Assembly (NCBI RefSeq): GCF_032854445.1
Contig: NC_088305.1
Location: forward strand, 17,409,717-17,473,716
Length of the DNA stretch: 64,000 nucleotides
Direction: 5' to 3'
Source: Liolophura sinensis
Taxonomy: Eukaryota; Mollusca; Polyplacophora; Chitonida; Chitonidae
The translations under genes were made by a program, and so were the position numbers. Below, in pieces: positions 11,305 to 21,545 of this stretch. How positions within the stretch are numbered: the first letter of the stretch is position 1; each line of letters starts with the position of its first letter. The notes under the pieces were generated by a model. It ran no database searches and was not told the origin of the DNA. It saw nothing but the letters and a program-made list of their open reading frames with translations.

Positions 11305-14300
11305 CGTTATGTCCGACATTCACATACCATTCGTAGTCCGTAAAGGGCGTTCCAAGTCGATAATCGCAAGGTCCATTTCCAAAACAACACTAGCTCCCAA
11401 AGACAAAGGTACGTAAGAAATTGTACAAATAGGAAATAAAGCCGGCAACACACAAGCGGTCATCAGTTTTCAATGATGCCGGGCAGACAGTGGATATTCC
11501 AGGCATGAATTCCATATCAAAGTTCAAATTCGTAATCTATAAATGAGTTCCAGGTCAAATAACAATTAAACAAGGTATCTCAGTCGCGCTTTGATTACAA
11601 CTGTTCATAAAGGCATCGTGCAGATACAATGAGCATGGCTGCCTTTACTTCCCCTAGCCCCAGGTTAAGCTGTATTAGATACAGTTCGGAAATGACAAGC
11701 GTTACAGACCTTAACCGAACAGTGTGATTCAAAAGTAACGGACGATTACGCCTTTCCCGTTGATATGTAAAGATCTCATACTACGAGAGGCGCCATCTAT
11801 GATGCTATGCATGACATGTTGGTCTGTATAAAAGCTGTCTACAAGATTTTACGGTTACACTCGGCAACCAGCGCCACCTATTTCGTTAAATACCATGTAC
11901 GTGATAGATATGTACATAAGGATAACAGCGCCGTCTATGTGGTTGATCACAATGCAGATCGCCAGATATTCTGAACGTTCCGTAAATACCAGCAAACAGA
12001 GTGTTATACTCATTGTAAAATCTGAGAAACTTAGAACGAAGGCGTTTGATGGAGTATGCTTGACAAACTAGTTTTTGAACTAACAACTTGTGACGCAGAT
12101 TAAATTCATCACAATTTACGCAAGATCTGACAAATGCTACAAGGCGAGATAGGTATACGCCATATGCAAAGACCCTTTGGTATATTGCTATCCAAATAAG
12201 GATACTTTACAATATCAAAATTTAAATTACCCCTTTTGTAGTAAAGGCGGCGTGAAAGGAGACCTTGTTCGTTTTTGTACAGATATATATCCAAATAAGA
12301 TGTACCATCAGGACTGTTGTCTCCTTTAAATCCAATGAAGGCGGATAGATTTCGTTCACCGTTTCAGCAATATGGGGGTTATTTAACGCCAGTAGATCAT
12401 CAATACACCGCTTGGTAAATGAAAAGGATGGAGCTTTAAAGATATTACTTTTAAGTAATTTCCGCATATAGTCGTATTCATATGGAAACAGGTATGGGTC
12501 TGCCAAAAGAGGCGCACAATTGATACCCATTGGGATACCTATGCATTGTTGGTAAATGGTATCCCCTAATTTCACATAGATGTTAATAAAGAGAAATTCA
12601 AAAAATTCAATAAATAAAGTAACATCACATGAGTGGTAACCTTTATAAATAGTAGAACTAAAGAAAGCCTTATTGCTTCTGACGTTAGTGTAACCGTTAA
12701 CTGTTTTAGTAAATACAGAGACGATTAACGACGATATTCTTTCAATAAAATCTTTGTGAGAAGTTGTAGTATAGAGAGTAGAGAAATCCCATGTGGATAC
12801 GTCTTTGGACGGTATATGCATATGAGCATCAAGGTCTTCTGTGTTGGAGTTGTTAAGATTCCACATGCTGTTGACTCCTGAATTTTTTGTTATGGCACAA
12901 CAATACATGAAATGCTCTCGTAAGTAGAGTTGACGAATTTGGTGGTACAGCGTCTTGAACCCGCGATAAATCGAGCCTTGTATGGGGATTTATGCATTTT
13001 AGGAATCCAGTAAAGTTGTGGTATTTCTGTATGACGGGTAGGTATATTTAAGCGGCTTTCTTTAAGAAAGGTTTTGTGTTCATTAAATAGTTCCTCCAGA
13101 GTACATGTAGTAGCAGAATAGTTCGTCTAGAGTACATGTAGTAGCAGAATACGTGGATGTTGTTGTAGACGTACATATCTCTTGAATAAGAATTTGATAA
13201 TAATAATTCTTGCAAATAAAGATGACATTATTAGGAGCCTTGCCTGCTACAGTGATGACAAATTTACTATGAAGGTCAGCGAGTGTTTCTTGCACAGTGG
13301 TAGCATTCAGAACCTGTTTAACTGTAGGTAGAGCATAGATGTCTGTACGGTGTATAGCTAAACTAAGTTTCTCTTTGACAATCTCAAGCCAATCGTTAAG
13401 TACCAAAGAATCCACTTTCTCTCGTTTTGACCATTTTTTAACATATTCCTCAAGCGCCGAGATGATATTTTTTATGTTAGATCTAATGTTGACATTCTTT
13501 TCTCTATAGTTAGGACCTTTCACAAAGAGATTCCTTATATCATGATTCTTAATAATATTAAGGTCACCAGTCATGACATGTTTACATTTGTCGCAGATAA
13601 AAACTGAGGATTCACAATCACGGTTATAGCCGCCTGAAGTATGCGTCGCCAAATCGAACTCCTTGATGGCCTGGGAATAATTGAAAATTTTGGGAGCGAT
13701 AGGCTTTGTATACTCATAGGATATGCAAGGGGGCTCTTGGATATTAAAATTAATACGCACGGCACTACGAACATCAGATTCATTAAAATGCGCGGTAGGT
13801 TAATTAAATCAAGGCCTCTGTCTACATACTTTATCTTCAGAAACAGTCGATCGTGTTGAGTTTCAATTGTAGTTACAAGGCGATACAATCAAAAATACGA
13901 TATGTCTAGACATAGACGTACAAGGTGAGGTGGAATATTAAAATTGTGTATTTTATTGGATACGATTTGAGCTACCTGTTATAGCCAATTCAATGGCAGT
14001 GCATATAATACTGTGCGTAGAGCATGCATGCCATTGGTGTCATACGACAGTCCTACTAAATAGCTAACTGTAACGTGTTTGTGAAACAGGTTTTTATTGA
14101 ACTTCCTCCTACCATGACGGCGAAGTCTACTTTTATGGTATTTAAATAAATGCATTATGATGTGGTTGGCTGGACGTTACATTGCCGACTCCTATAATGT
14201 TATCTTTCAACCCATACAGGAAGACGGAACCAATCTCTAGCATCCAGAAAAGCTCACGTTCACGGCTTTTACGTTCAAATTCGACGTCTGTCTCATTTGC

Positions 14301-14620
14301 TCATGGATACACCGATTATATTATTTGAATGCTGAAACGTTCCCAGTCATGGTCGGAGGCAGAGAAATGCTTGCCTATTAGCAATTGTTTCTTTTGCACG
14401 GATTTACGGTGCCCGTTCACCCATAGATGTAGTTTTCTGGGTGATCTTCTTCAACATACTGCCTACCATACTTCTTGCATGTTACGAAGTAAATATAGTT
14501 GAAGGCAATAAAACTTAAGTTAACATAGGAATTAACACAATAACATTTACCAGTCAGTGAAGAAATAAAAGTGGCGAATCAAATGATGGACATGTAAGAC
14601 AATTGGTATGTCCACATTTG
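11305..14620 (-). pseudogene. Naiad-type Penelope-like retroelement, copy A (decayed)
   Basis: On the minus strand, 5' to 3': a Cys cluster KCGHTNCLTC (about 14619-14590); a GIY-YIG endonuclease region FNYIYFVTCKKYGRQYV (about 14450-14500), then KLHLWVNGHRKSVQKKQLL and RERELFWMLEIGSVFLYGLK, ending near 14181; a linker; an N-terminal RT region with YTKPIAPKIFNY, VMTGDLNIIKN and KGPNYRE (13083-13895); YWIPKMHKSPYKARFI (about 13000); then the RT core STWDFSTLYTT, CIGIPMGINCAPLLAD and CIDDLLALNNP (12222-12908). YLDSNIPKG and QAYSIKRLRSKFLRFYNEY lie at 12190 and 12030. GIY-YIG before RT is the permuted order known for Naiad Penelope-like elements; classical Penelope elements carry GIY-YIG at the C-terminus. 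The RT copies RNA into DNA and the endonuclease nicks the target. Many frameshifts and stops break the frame. A 31-bp segment is duplicated at 13087-13150. About 11305-11960 is a non-coding 3' region shared with copy B. Confidence 0.8.
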
Positions 14621-15499
14621 GAAATAGTTAAATGTTTAAGTGTAAAAAATGATTGGAAATATTTAAATGTTTAAATGTAAATGTAATTTAAATAGTTAAA
14701 TGTAAAACACATATAAATTCATCTACATGCCCTGACCATTTCATCGTAACTTCGGATAAAATTCAAAACGTAAAATATACTTTAGTACTTAAATGCATGC
14801 ACGGATCAATACAATAAATATGCCTTCAACGAAATAAGTAATCTAAAGTAAAAAAGGGCTTTCCCACAAGCAGCTGTTTTGCATATCAGCACTCATGCAC
14901 GTCACAGCTAGTTTGGTCCCCTGCAGCCTGAGATGAAGTAACAATGAAATCCATTCACTCCTACCTCAACTAAGACGGAACCAGAAATTCCCTTAACTTG
15001 CCACCAAAGATGCTTCGGCTATTATCCTTAATATTCTCGTTATAACGCTGGATATATCGTTCTCCTTTTCCTTGATTTTCATTGCAATTAATGTCCACTG
15101 TTTACCTATTAGATGTCAACCAGCTAACATCTTAATAGGTAGGTCTCCCTCTCTGTTTTGGTTCTTAAACTAGCACAAGCAAGCCAAACTTCGCAAGGTC
15201 TACACGGAAAAAACATGAAGCTTCGTCATTTAGTTCGGTTTGGTTACCGTTAATCATTAAGCAAGACAACTACCACTTCATACAATAGCCTACCAGGCAA
15301 CACGAAATTTGCTAGCAGTGTGACGGTTAGCAGCCGTTCAAACCAGTGAAGAATGGAGAAGACTTAACATAAAACCAAAATAGACCCAAAATGAATAAAA
15401 CCGTTTTTATAACGTGTAATCTAGAAAGTCATTAGTATGTATATCCCGTTAGTATGTATATCATTTATCTGTATGTATGATCAATATCTATATTTTATG
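14621..15499. other. Unassigned AT-rich DNA
   Basis: AT-rich stretch with direct repeats of TTTAAATG type near 14630-14700. It may include the 5' flank of the Penelope-like element, but no boundary can be fixed by eye. No gene seen. Confidence 0.5.
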
Positions 15500-15680
15500 A
15501 TACTAGTATAGGCCAAAGGCCTTTAAATATTTAATGACAGCACCCCCAGCAATGCTGTCAAATATACTGAATAAAGTGTGGACGGTGCAGAACTTTTCCC
15601 GAACATGAGCAAAGTGTATGCAGGAAACTGGGATAAAGTTGAGGCCGTATTACGCATCGCATCCAACACACTATGGACCA
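15500..15680 (-). repeat. SINE-like repeat family 3, fragment
   Basis: ATGACAGCACCCCCAGCAAT, GCTGTCAAATATACTGAATA, GTGTGGAC and CGAACATGAGCAAAGTG correspond in order to 24950-25060 (GCTGTCAAACAAATCATATA, GACTTGACTG, CAAACATGGGCAAAGTC). Orientation is taken from the fuller copy, which ends in a GAAT tail on its low-coordinate side. Confidence 0.6.
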
Positions 15681-16122
15681 CTGTTCCCATCAAGAAAAAA
15701 ATGTGTGTTTAACGAGAATGGCCAATAAGGCACCTCGTTAAAAGTACTTGATCTCTGCGAGACATACCATGTATAAAAGGTCATGTTAAATAATAAATAA
15801 TGTTAAAATGGAACAAACCAAGCAGACCATTAGATGGGAAATAATCCGTTTGTTGCTCAGGTCGATTGACAATCTGCTTACACTGACAGATCCTCTACAA
15901 AATGACGCAGGAGCTTCTTGGTATGTGGTTAACGTTGTTACGTAACTGGTGCAGCCGATGAAATGGGCTAAAATATTCGTTGCTTACCATCAAACCACTG
16001 TTATGCGCTAAATGTTTGTATTTGAAACACGATTTGTCTTACGAATCATATCGTGAATATATGACAGTGTCATTAATAATAGACACATATTATGAAGCTG
16101 AACTGATAAACAACAGGTGCCC

Positions 16123-16246
16123 GGCACCCCCCCCCCCTCCAGTTCTGCCCGGTTCCCTTCCACATAATGCTGGCCGCCATCGTATAAGTGAAATGTTCTT
16201 GAGTACGACGTAAAACACCAATAAAATAAATAAATAAATAAAAAAA
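16123..16246 (+). mobile_element. SINE family 1 insertion with 11-bp target duplication
   Basis: The body GGTTCCCTTCCACATAATGC, AAGTGAAATGTTCTTGAG and an AAATAAATAAATAAA tail is bracketed by AACAGGTGCCC at 16112-16122 and 16247-16257. It is 5'-truncated and begins in a C-run. The intact duplication and long A/T tail suggest a fairly young insertion. Confidence 0.9.
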
Positions 16247-16257
16247 AACAGGTGCCC

Positions 16258-16890
16258 CCATTATCAGTGTAATTGTAGCATATGCTGTTAGCTGAAGTAA
16301 ATAACACGTTGAGCTTTCATTGTAAGAATACTGTATATAATCTGTATAGACTCACAATAATACATTTACACTTACCTAACATATAGCTTTAAAATATATG
16401 AAAAAATATAAAAAAAAGAATTTCTTGACTTCAAATTACTCTTGTGATCACTTTGTTAAAGAGAAAACAGTATGCATTTATTGGAATCGAACTCGTAATC
16501 CTCTAGTTCCTGTGAAGTTCGAAATTATTTTTTTTCTATTTATTAAAGTATGATTGCGCGACACAACAAGATACTTCGTTATAGCATATTACGCCCTAAG
16601 TGGACAATAAATATGTGGAAATGATTGAGGTTCACGTAATCACATTTTTATTATAAAGGGAATTCCCTCAGGAAAACGCTTTGAAATTGCAAAATCTGCT
16701 TTAGACCCTACCTTAGTCTTTTGACAAACCAAAAAGTATATATCTTCACACACATGTTCTTCAGTAATTGTACTTCATATTTAATTAAGTTTTGCTTCTT
16801 TTTCTGCATGGAAAAATCACCTAACTGTTGCACCGATGATTTCCTATCTAGTTGCAAATCCTTCAATTTGTATTTTCAAAAGTAATAAAA
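16258..16890. other. Unassigned non-coding DNA
   Basis: AT-rich, with no recognisable gene or repeat and short open frames only. Confidence 0.5.
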
Positions 16891-17117
16891 CCCCAGATAC
16901 CTAATGAGCACCAAAAAAGCATGGGGTTGTGTATGCAATTTTCTCACGAAGTACCGAAGAGTGGAAAGCCCTACTAATCAAAACCACCTGGCTCCGTCAT
17001 GAAATTCCACACCCGTGAAAATGTGCAGGAAAAATAATAATGATCACCAGGGGAAGTGCAAGTATCATTACCCTCCCGTGCGAGCCACTGAACCGCCCTC
17101 AGATCGTTCTAGTTGAA
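16891..17117. repeat. Dispersed repeat R1, copy 1
   Basis: From ACCCCAGATACCTAATGAGC to CTCAGATCGTTCTAGTTGAA this matches 19919-20162 at well over 90 percent by eye. The only large difference is about 17-20 bases missing between CACCCGTG and TGCAGGAAAAATAATAAT. I do not recognise the family. Neither strand gives a convincing protein. Confidence 0.85.
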
Positions 17118-17532
17118 AACTGTTTTCGGATTATCATGGAATTACTTTTAAGAAAACTTTTTTAACATTTAGAAACCATTTGATTTTTTTTGTGATAAAT
17201 TTGGTTGTTAGGGGATCAATGGTATTGACCTGACTATGAGTAAAATAAAAGTGATACACCTTTGCTGTACACCATTATGAATGAAGAGACACACATTAAA
17301 GGCAGAACTAATAATGTGCATAACGAATAAAGAAAAACGTCAATTCTGTTCACTACATAGCTCACTTATTCAAAGTTGCCCAATACAGTGTCAGAGGAAC
17401 GTATATTGAGTGATTAAATATAAGCTACCACTAACTATGGATCTAATTGAAGGAATAGAAAATACGGAAGAAGCCAAGCTCTGATCAGAAAGGGGGAGCA
17501 CTCTGTAGTGAATAAGGCACAGCCAGCCCAGA

Positions 17533-17669
17533 GGCCACTTTCACAAAGCGGCGTGCGACACTTTTTTTTATCGTACATTTGTCGTACGACATTTTGTACG
17601 TCGCTATTAACGTACCATTGTCCTATATGTGCGATATCGTACAAGTGCGACATCTTTGTGAAAGTGGCC
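17533..17669. mobile_element. MITE-like element, 16-bp perfect terminal inverted repeats
   Basis: GGCCACTTTCACAAAG at 17533-17548 is the exact reverse complement of CTTTGTGAAAGTGGCC at 17654-17669. Inside, CGTGCGACA and TGCGACAT add imperfect pairing. At 137 bp with no coding content it fits a miniature inverted-repeat DNA transposon. The end sequence resembles the element at 20570 (CACAAAGC motif). No clear target duplication was seen. Confidence 0.75.
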
Positions 17670-19422
17670 CCAGCCTTGATACTGGTGGTGAGAGAACCGT
17701 TAGCAAACTTGTTAACACACAAATGGCTCTTCAGTGTTTCAGTCTTCAGTGCTAAAATGTTCTAGGTGAGAACTACAGTTGAGAGAATAACGGACCAGTG
17801 ATTTTACAGCAGATAAGTAAGGTACCCTTTAGAATTTAAATTTGCCTTTATAATGGTTATATAATATTGTGGCAAATAAAAAAGTCCACACCATACCTTC
17901 CGTTGAAAAACAGTGCTCAGTGATAGGCGTGCTTATTATAGAAAGATATTTGGGAGTTTGGGCGCGGGAGTAAATACTTGCTCAAAGACAGCATTTACGT
18001 AGAGAAATATTTTGAAAATGAATGAAAATAATGGTTTTGATAAACTACTGCAGTGTGCAGAATTTCGGCTTGGTGAAGCACAACCGGATAAAAGAGCTTA
18101 ACACAAGTGCCCAAATATCTGAAGCTTTGAATAAATGTCAAGGCGAGCGTAACATTACTTTTTGCAGAAATTGGCCGTGATCAGGTTCAGGCTGAATACC
18201 TGGTGTTAACTATGTGAAACATGGGTATTCCGGTTACACTGGGACCTGAGGTGGCAAAATATCTGCAATCTTCTGAAAATGAATTTTAAAAAAAGAGAAG
18301 TTATATTTTTCAATAAAACAATGTAAGCAGCAAAAGCACAGAAAAGATCTTCTGCACAAAAAATGAAAACGGACAGCAGAAAGAAAACTTGTTTCCCCAC
18401 AAACTTGAAACAATCAGGTAGCATCCCTTCTATTGTTAGCCCTTGTCTCCAGTATTTGCTGGTCTGGATTTACCCACAACTTGACTTATTTTTAGCCTCC
18501 TCAACACCATTACCCACTTGAAAAAGGAAACTAACTTTAACTGTGCCATATAGGCAAGCATGGTATGTATACAAATCCCAAACTTTACCATAAATTCTGA
18601 AACGTCGTCTGGTATAACCTGCTTTGACATCTACCTCACCAGTCCACATAAGCTACAAAAAGGCTGTAACTGGATATTGATTCTCATTAAATTTGGCCCG
18701 ATTCACTATCAAACAACGCACTGCTTTCAGCCATTTTGTTCCATACCTACCGCCGTATGACGTCTGACTTGCCTGATGCACCCAAATCATGGTTCACGTT
18801 GTTGCAGTCACGAAAAGTGTGCGATGTTAACACTCGGGATGGACCTTGGGAGGCGCAATTTGACATATACGACTTCGCAATTCCAGCGTGCAGATTTGTA
18901 TGGCTAGCATTATATTGCAGCTTTGATTGCAGCGCATGTATCGCTGGGTATTTCAATGTCTGGCGTGTTAGATTTTGTTCATCGTTGTTCAATACTGAAA
19001 TTGCGACCTTGTCGATCTGTGATATAAAACATATAACTACGTTAAAGAAAATCTGTAGCCCCACACAGGAACCAAACCAAAATGTATGGTGATGGCCAAA
19101 TCTTGTAATGCCGATACTCCTTTGTCCAAATAGGGAAGCCACTTGATCGCCCGTATTCTCTGCGTGACATACATGTATTGTGAGTTTAAACCCTGACAAT
19201 GCCAAGTCATAGAATGCCAGATTGAACATATCCGCAGTTTTTTCTAGTATATAACGATAGCCCTCAAACCGGAAGCAAATTTCACAACCAGCATAGAGAC
19301 GTCTATAAAATTTGTCTTAGAGTCATGCCGTGGGCAAAACACGGCATGTTTTGACGAAGATGCATCTTCTAGCCACATGTAACCTTGATGCTAAACTGAG
19401 CTAGCGTCCAGCAACTGGACCG
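17670..19422. other. Unassigned DNA, no supported gene
   Basis: The longest open frames outside transposons are near here: 160 codons on the minus strand (18747-19229), overlapped by 118 on the plus strand (18736-19092). Neither has a motif I recognise. Two overlapping antiparallel frames of this size are expected by chance in 64 kb. A hydrophobic, Phe-rich minus-strand frame at 18206-18424 is also unsupported. Confidence 0.5.
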
Positions 19423-19772
19423 GCCCGGATAGCACAGTTGGTAGAGCGTCCGCTTCGGGACCGGTAGATCCAGGATCTATCCTGGGGCGAGTCACACCTA
19501 AGACCTTAAAAGAGGAAGTTGTGGCTACCTCGCTTGGCGTTCAGCATGGAGGGGATAGTGCAACGAGTGGTTGACCCGTATCAGTATAATGGTGAGGCGG
19601 CTTATTTGCCTTCGGTAAGTCGTTTCAGTGAAGCAGCACAAGATAAAAGAGCGGTGGAAATACGTCCTGCAACAAGGAGGTACATTACATACACCCTAAT
19701 GATTCCTTCGTCGTCATATGACTGAAAAAATTGTTGAGCACGACGTTAAACCTCAATCACTCACTCCAGCAA
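19423..19772 (+). repeat. SINE family 2, longest copy with tRNA-like head
   Basis: The tRNA-like head starts GGCCCGGATAGCACAGTTGG (box A TAGCACAGTTGGTAGAGCG) with a box B-like GGATCTATCC near 19472. The body includes CTTGGCGTTCAGCATGG, TTGCCTTCGGTAAGTCG and GAGCGGTGGAAATACG. The 3' end is CATATGACTGAAAAA, GCACGACGTTAAACC, then a CACT 4-base repeat. The pol III boxes are recognisable, so this is the best reference copy of family 2 in the window. The 68-codon open frame over it is incidental. Confidence 0.9.
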
Positions 19773-19918
19773 ATGGGGCAGTAGTCATGATTTATTTATC
19801 GCGAGAAGTTCTGGTTTTCTGTTGTATTCATGTTGTACTTCTCAATCGTATATTCACCATATTCACGCCATTTCCGCCGTGTATACACTGTGTGTACAAT
19901 GAGAATGACGGTAGTTCA

Positions 19919-20162
19919 ACCCCAGATACCTAATGAACACCAAAAAAAGCATGGGGTAGTGTATGCAATTTTCTTACGAAGTACCGAAGAGTGGAAAGCC
20001 CTACTAATCAAAACAACCTGGTTTCCGTCATGAAATTCCACACCCGTGCTGAAGTTCAGCAGGAAATCTGCAGGAAAAATAATAATGATCACCAGGGAAA
20101 GTGCAAGTATCATTACCCTCCCGTGCGAGCCACTGAACCGCCCTCAGATCGTTCTAGTTGAA
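19919..20162. repeat. Dispersed repeat R1, copy 2
   Basis: Partner of 16891-17117. It keeps an extra segment CTGAAGTTCAGCAGGAAATC, which contains a short imperfect direct repeat (CAGCAGGAAA/TGCAGGAAAA) that may explain the deletion in copy 1 by slippage. It follows a family 2 SINE by about 150 bases. Confidence 0.85.
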
Positions 20163-20569
20163 ATCGACAATGGCAAAAGGTTTAGATCCATGTTACAGTA
20201 ATGGGAAATCAGAGTGGAGAAACGAATGAATGGCACACATTTACTAGTGTAGCAATTAGTTATTGCTAAAAACGGTTTAGCCAAAAAAGAAACGGTTTAA
20301 AACATTCCTCTGTTTTTGCATCAACCTATAGCGGCCATGATACCCTGCTTCTGATGAACCCCTTCACGGCGTCTGGAGTAGAAAGGCATTGTGCATTAGC
20401 CCCAAAACATCTGTTACCAGAATCATACATTATAGATCCAGCTTCTAAGAGCCAAGAATTAAACGTGATATTATTACTCTTCAATATACTATACAGGAGA
20501 TTTCTGGCACAAAAAATCATTGGTTATAGTCTTATTCCCACTCAGAGCAACAAGCCAATTTACAGGCCA
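20163..20569. other. Unassigned non-coding DNA
   Basis: No gene or repeat recognised; overlapping short frames of 64 and 88 codons on opposite strands only. Confidence 0.5.
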
Positions 20570-20684
20570 GGGGCCGCTTGCACAAAGCAATCTTTGGCTA
20601 AGTTGACAGTCATATGTTAAAAGCATATTTTGCCACAGTAGCTACCGTCAGCATAGGCTACAATCGCTTTGGGGAAGAGGCCTC
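20570..20684. mobile_element. MITE-like element with 19-bp imperfect inverted repeats
   Basis: GGGGCCGCTTGCACAAAGC at the left end pairs with GCTTTGGGGAAGAGGCCTC at the right end (reverse complement GAGGCCTCTTCCCCAAAGC, five mismatches in 19). It is 115 bp long without coding content. It shares the GGCC...CACAAAG end theme with 17533-17669, suggesting related miniature DNA transposons. Confidence 0.65.
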
Positions 20685-21477
20685 TGATATCAGTGGTAAC
20701 GCCTTGTACTATACACAAAATCGGTGATCATATATTACAATTTTTGGTACAATATTGGCATCAAATTGAAAAAATGTGATATGAAAAAAGAACTACGTTG
20801 GTGCTTTTAAGATACATGTAGTTTACTATTTGTCATACAATACTGAAAATTCAAAAGTGTGAAAAGCACTACACCAATATAAAGTTTAACATCAGCAGCA
20901 GGTCGGCGCCAATCAAATGTTTTCTATTTACCAATAATAGTCGAAATTATTGCCTTTCAGACACGTACACTTGTACTATTTAATTTTAAAATTATTTTAA
21001 GTTTTGATAGATTACAAAGACAAGGCTGATATTTTAGAAAAGGTGATACATTCCGTTTCATTTGTGCTTTCCCAAAAACTTCCGTAAGCCCCTTTAACTG
21101 AAGTCCATGATCCGGAACGCGGAAACATTTGGCCATTGATGAGAATCCGCCATCGGCACAAGCATTTACGGCCTATCTGCAGAAACATAGCATTAGGAGC
21201 ATGATGACGAACAACGTGGAGGTGGCGTTGAATTGACATTGTGGCAGGATGTAACGACCCCTAAGGCAAACGGAACCAGCTCACGTTCATGTCCTTGCTG
21301 TTGACTGGTTGTGTTTTGTTAGAATCATGTGCCAAATTCACCGACCATATTGATTTTCAGTGATTGGGATTCAGTTATTTCTAGACTCCTTTTCATAAAC
21401 GTAAGACCCACTTCCACATAAATCAATTTTAGTCTAAGGGGAGCAGCTTTCCAGTGCTAGCTGTAGCTGGAGCGAAT
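20685..21477. other. Unassigned non-coding DNA
   Basis: No recognisable gene or repeat; AT-rich with short open frames. Confidence 0.5.
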
Positions 21478-21545
21478 TTAGCTTTACCTCAGTTGTTAGA
21501 GGGGAGGACGTCGGCTGCTGAGACCCGAGTTCAAATCATGGTGTG
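21478..21545 (+). repeat. tRNA-like relic or SINE head
   Basis: TACCTCAGTTGTTAGAGG resembles an A box and GAGTTCAAATCA a B box, about 45 bases apart as in a tRNA. The acceptor stem does not pair convincingly and the D-stem is damaged. It is more likely a SINE head or tRNA pseudogene than a working tRNA gene. Confidence 0.5.

Noticed and set aside
11440-11500. Hammerhead ribozyme in the 3' region of the Penelope-like element
   Set aside because: A CTGATGA occurs on the minus strand near 11467, but no GAAA follows a pairable stem II, and copy B has changed the flanking bases without compensation.
18747-19229. 160-codon minus-strand open frame as a host gene
   Set aside because: No motif, signal peptide or domain is visible, it is overlapped by a 118-codon frame on the other strand, and a frame of this size is expected by chance in 64 kb.
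19423-19500. Functional tRNA gene
   Set aside because: It has A and B boxes but belongs to a longer repeated SINE whose body recurs at 36321 and 42859.
20350-20390. Hammerhead-like CTGATGA followed by GAAAGG
   Set aside because: The sequence between them does not form a convincing stem II and no stem I or III partner was found.
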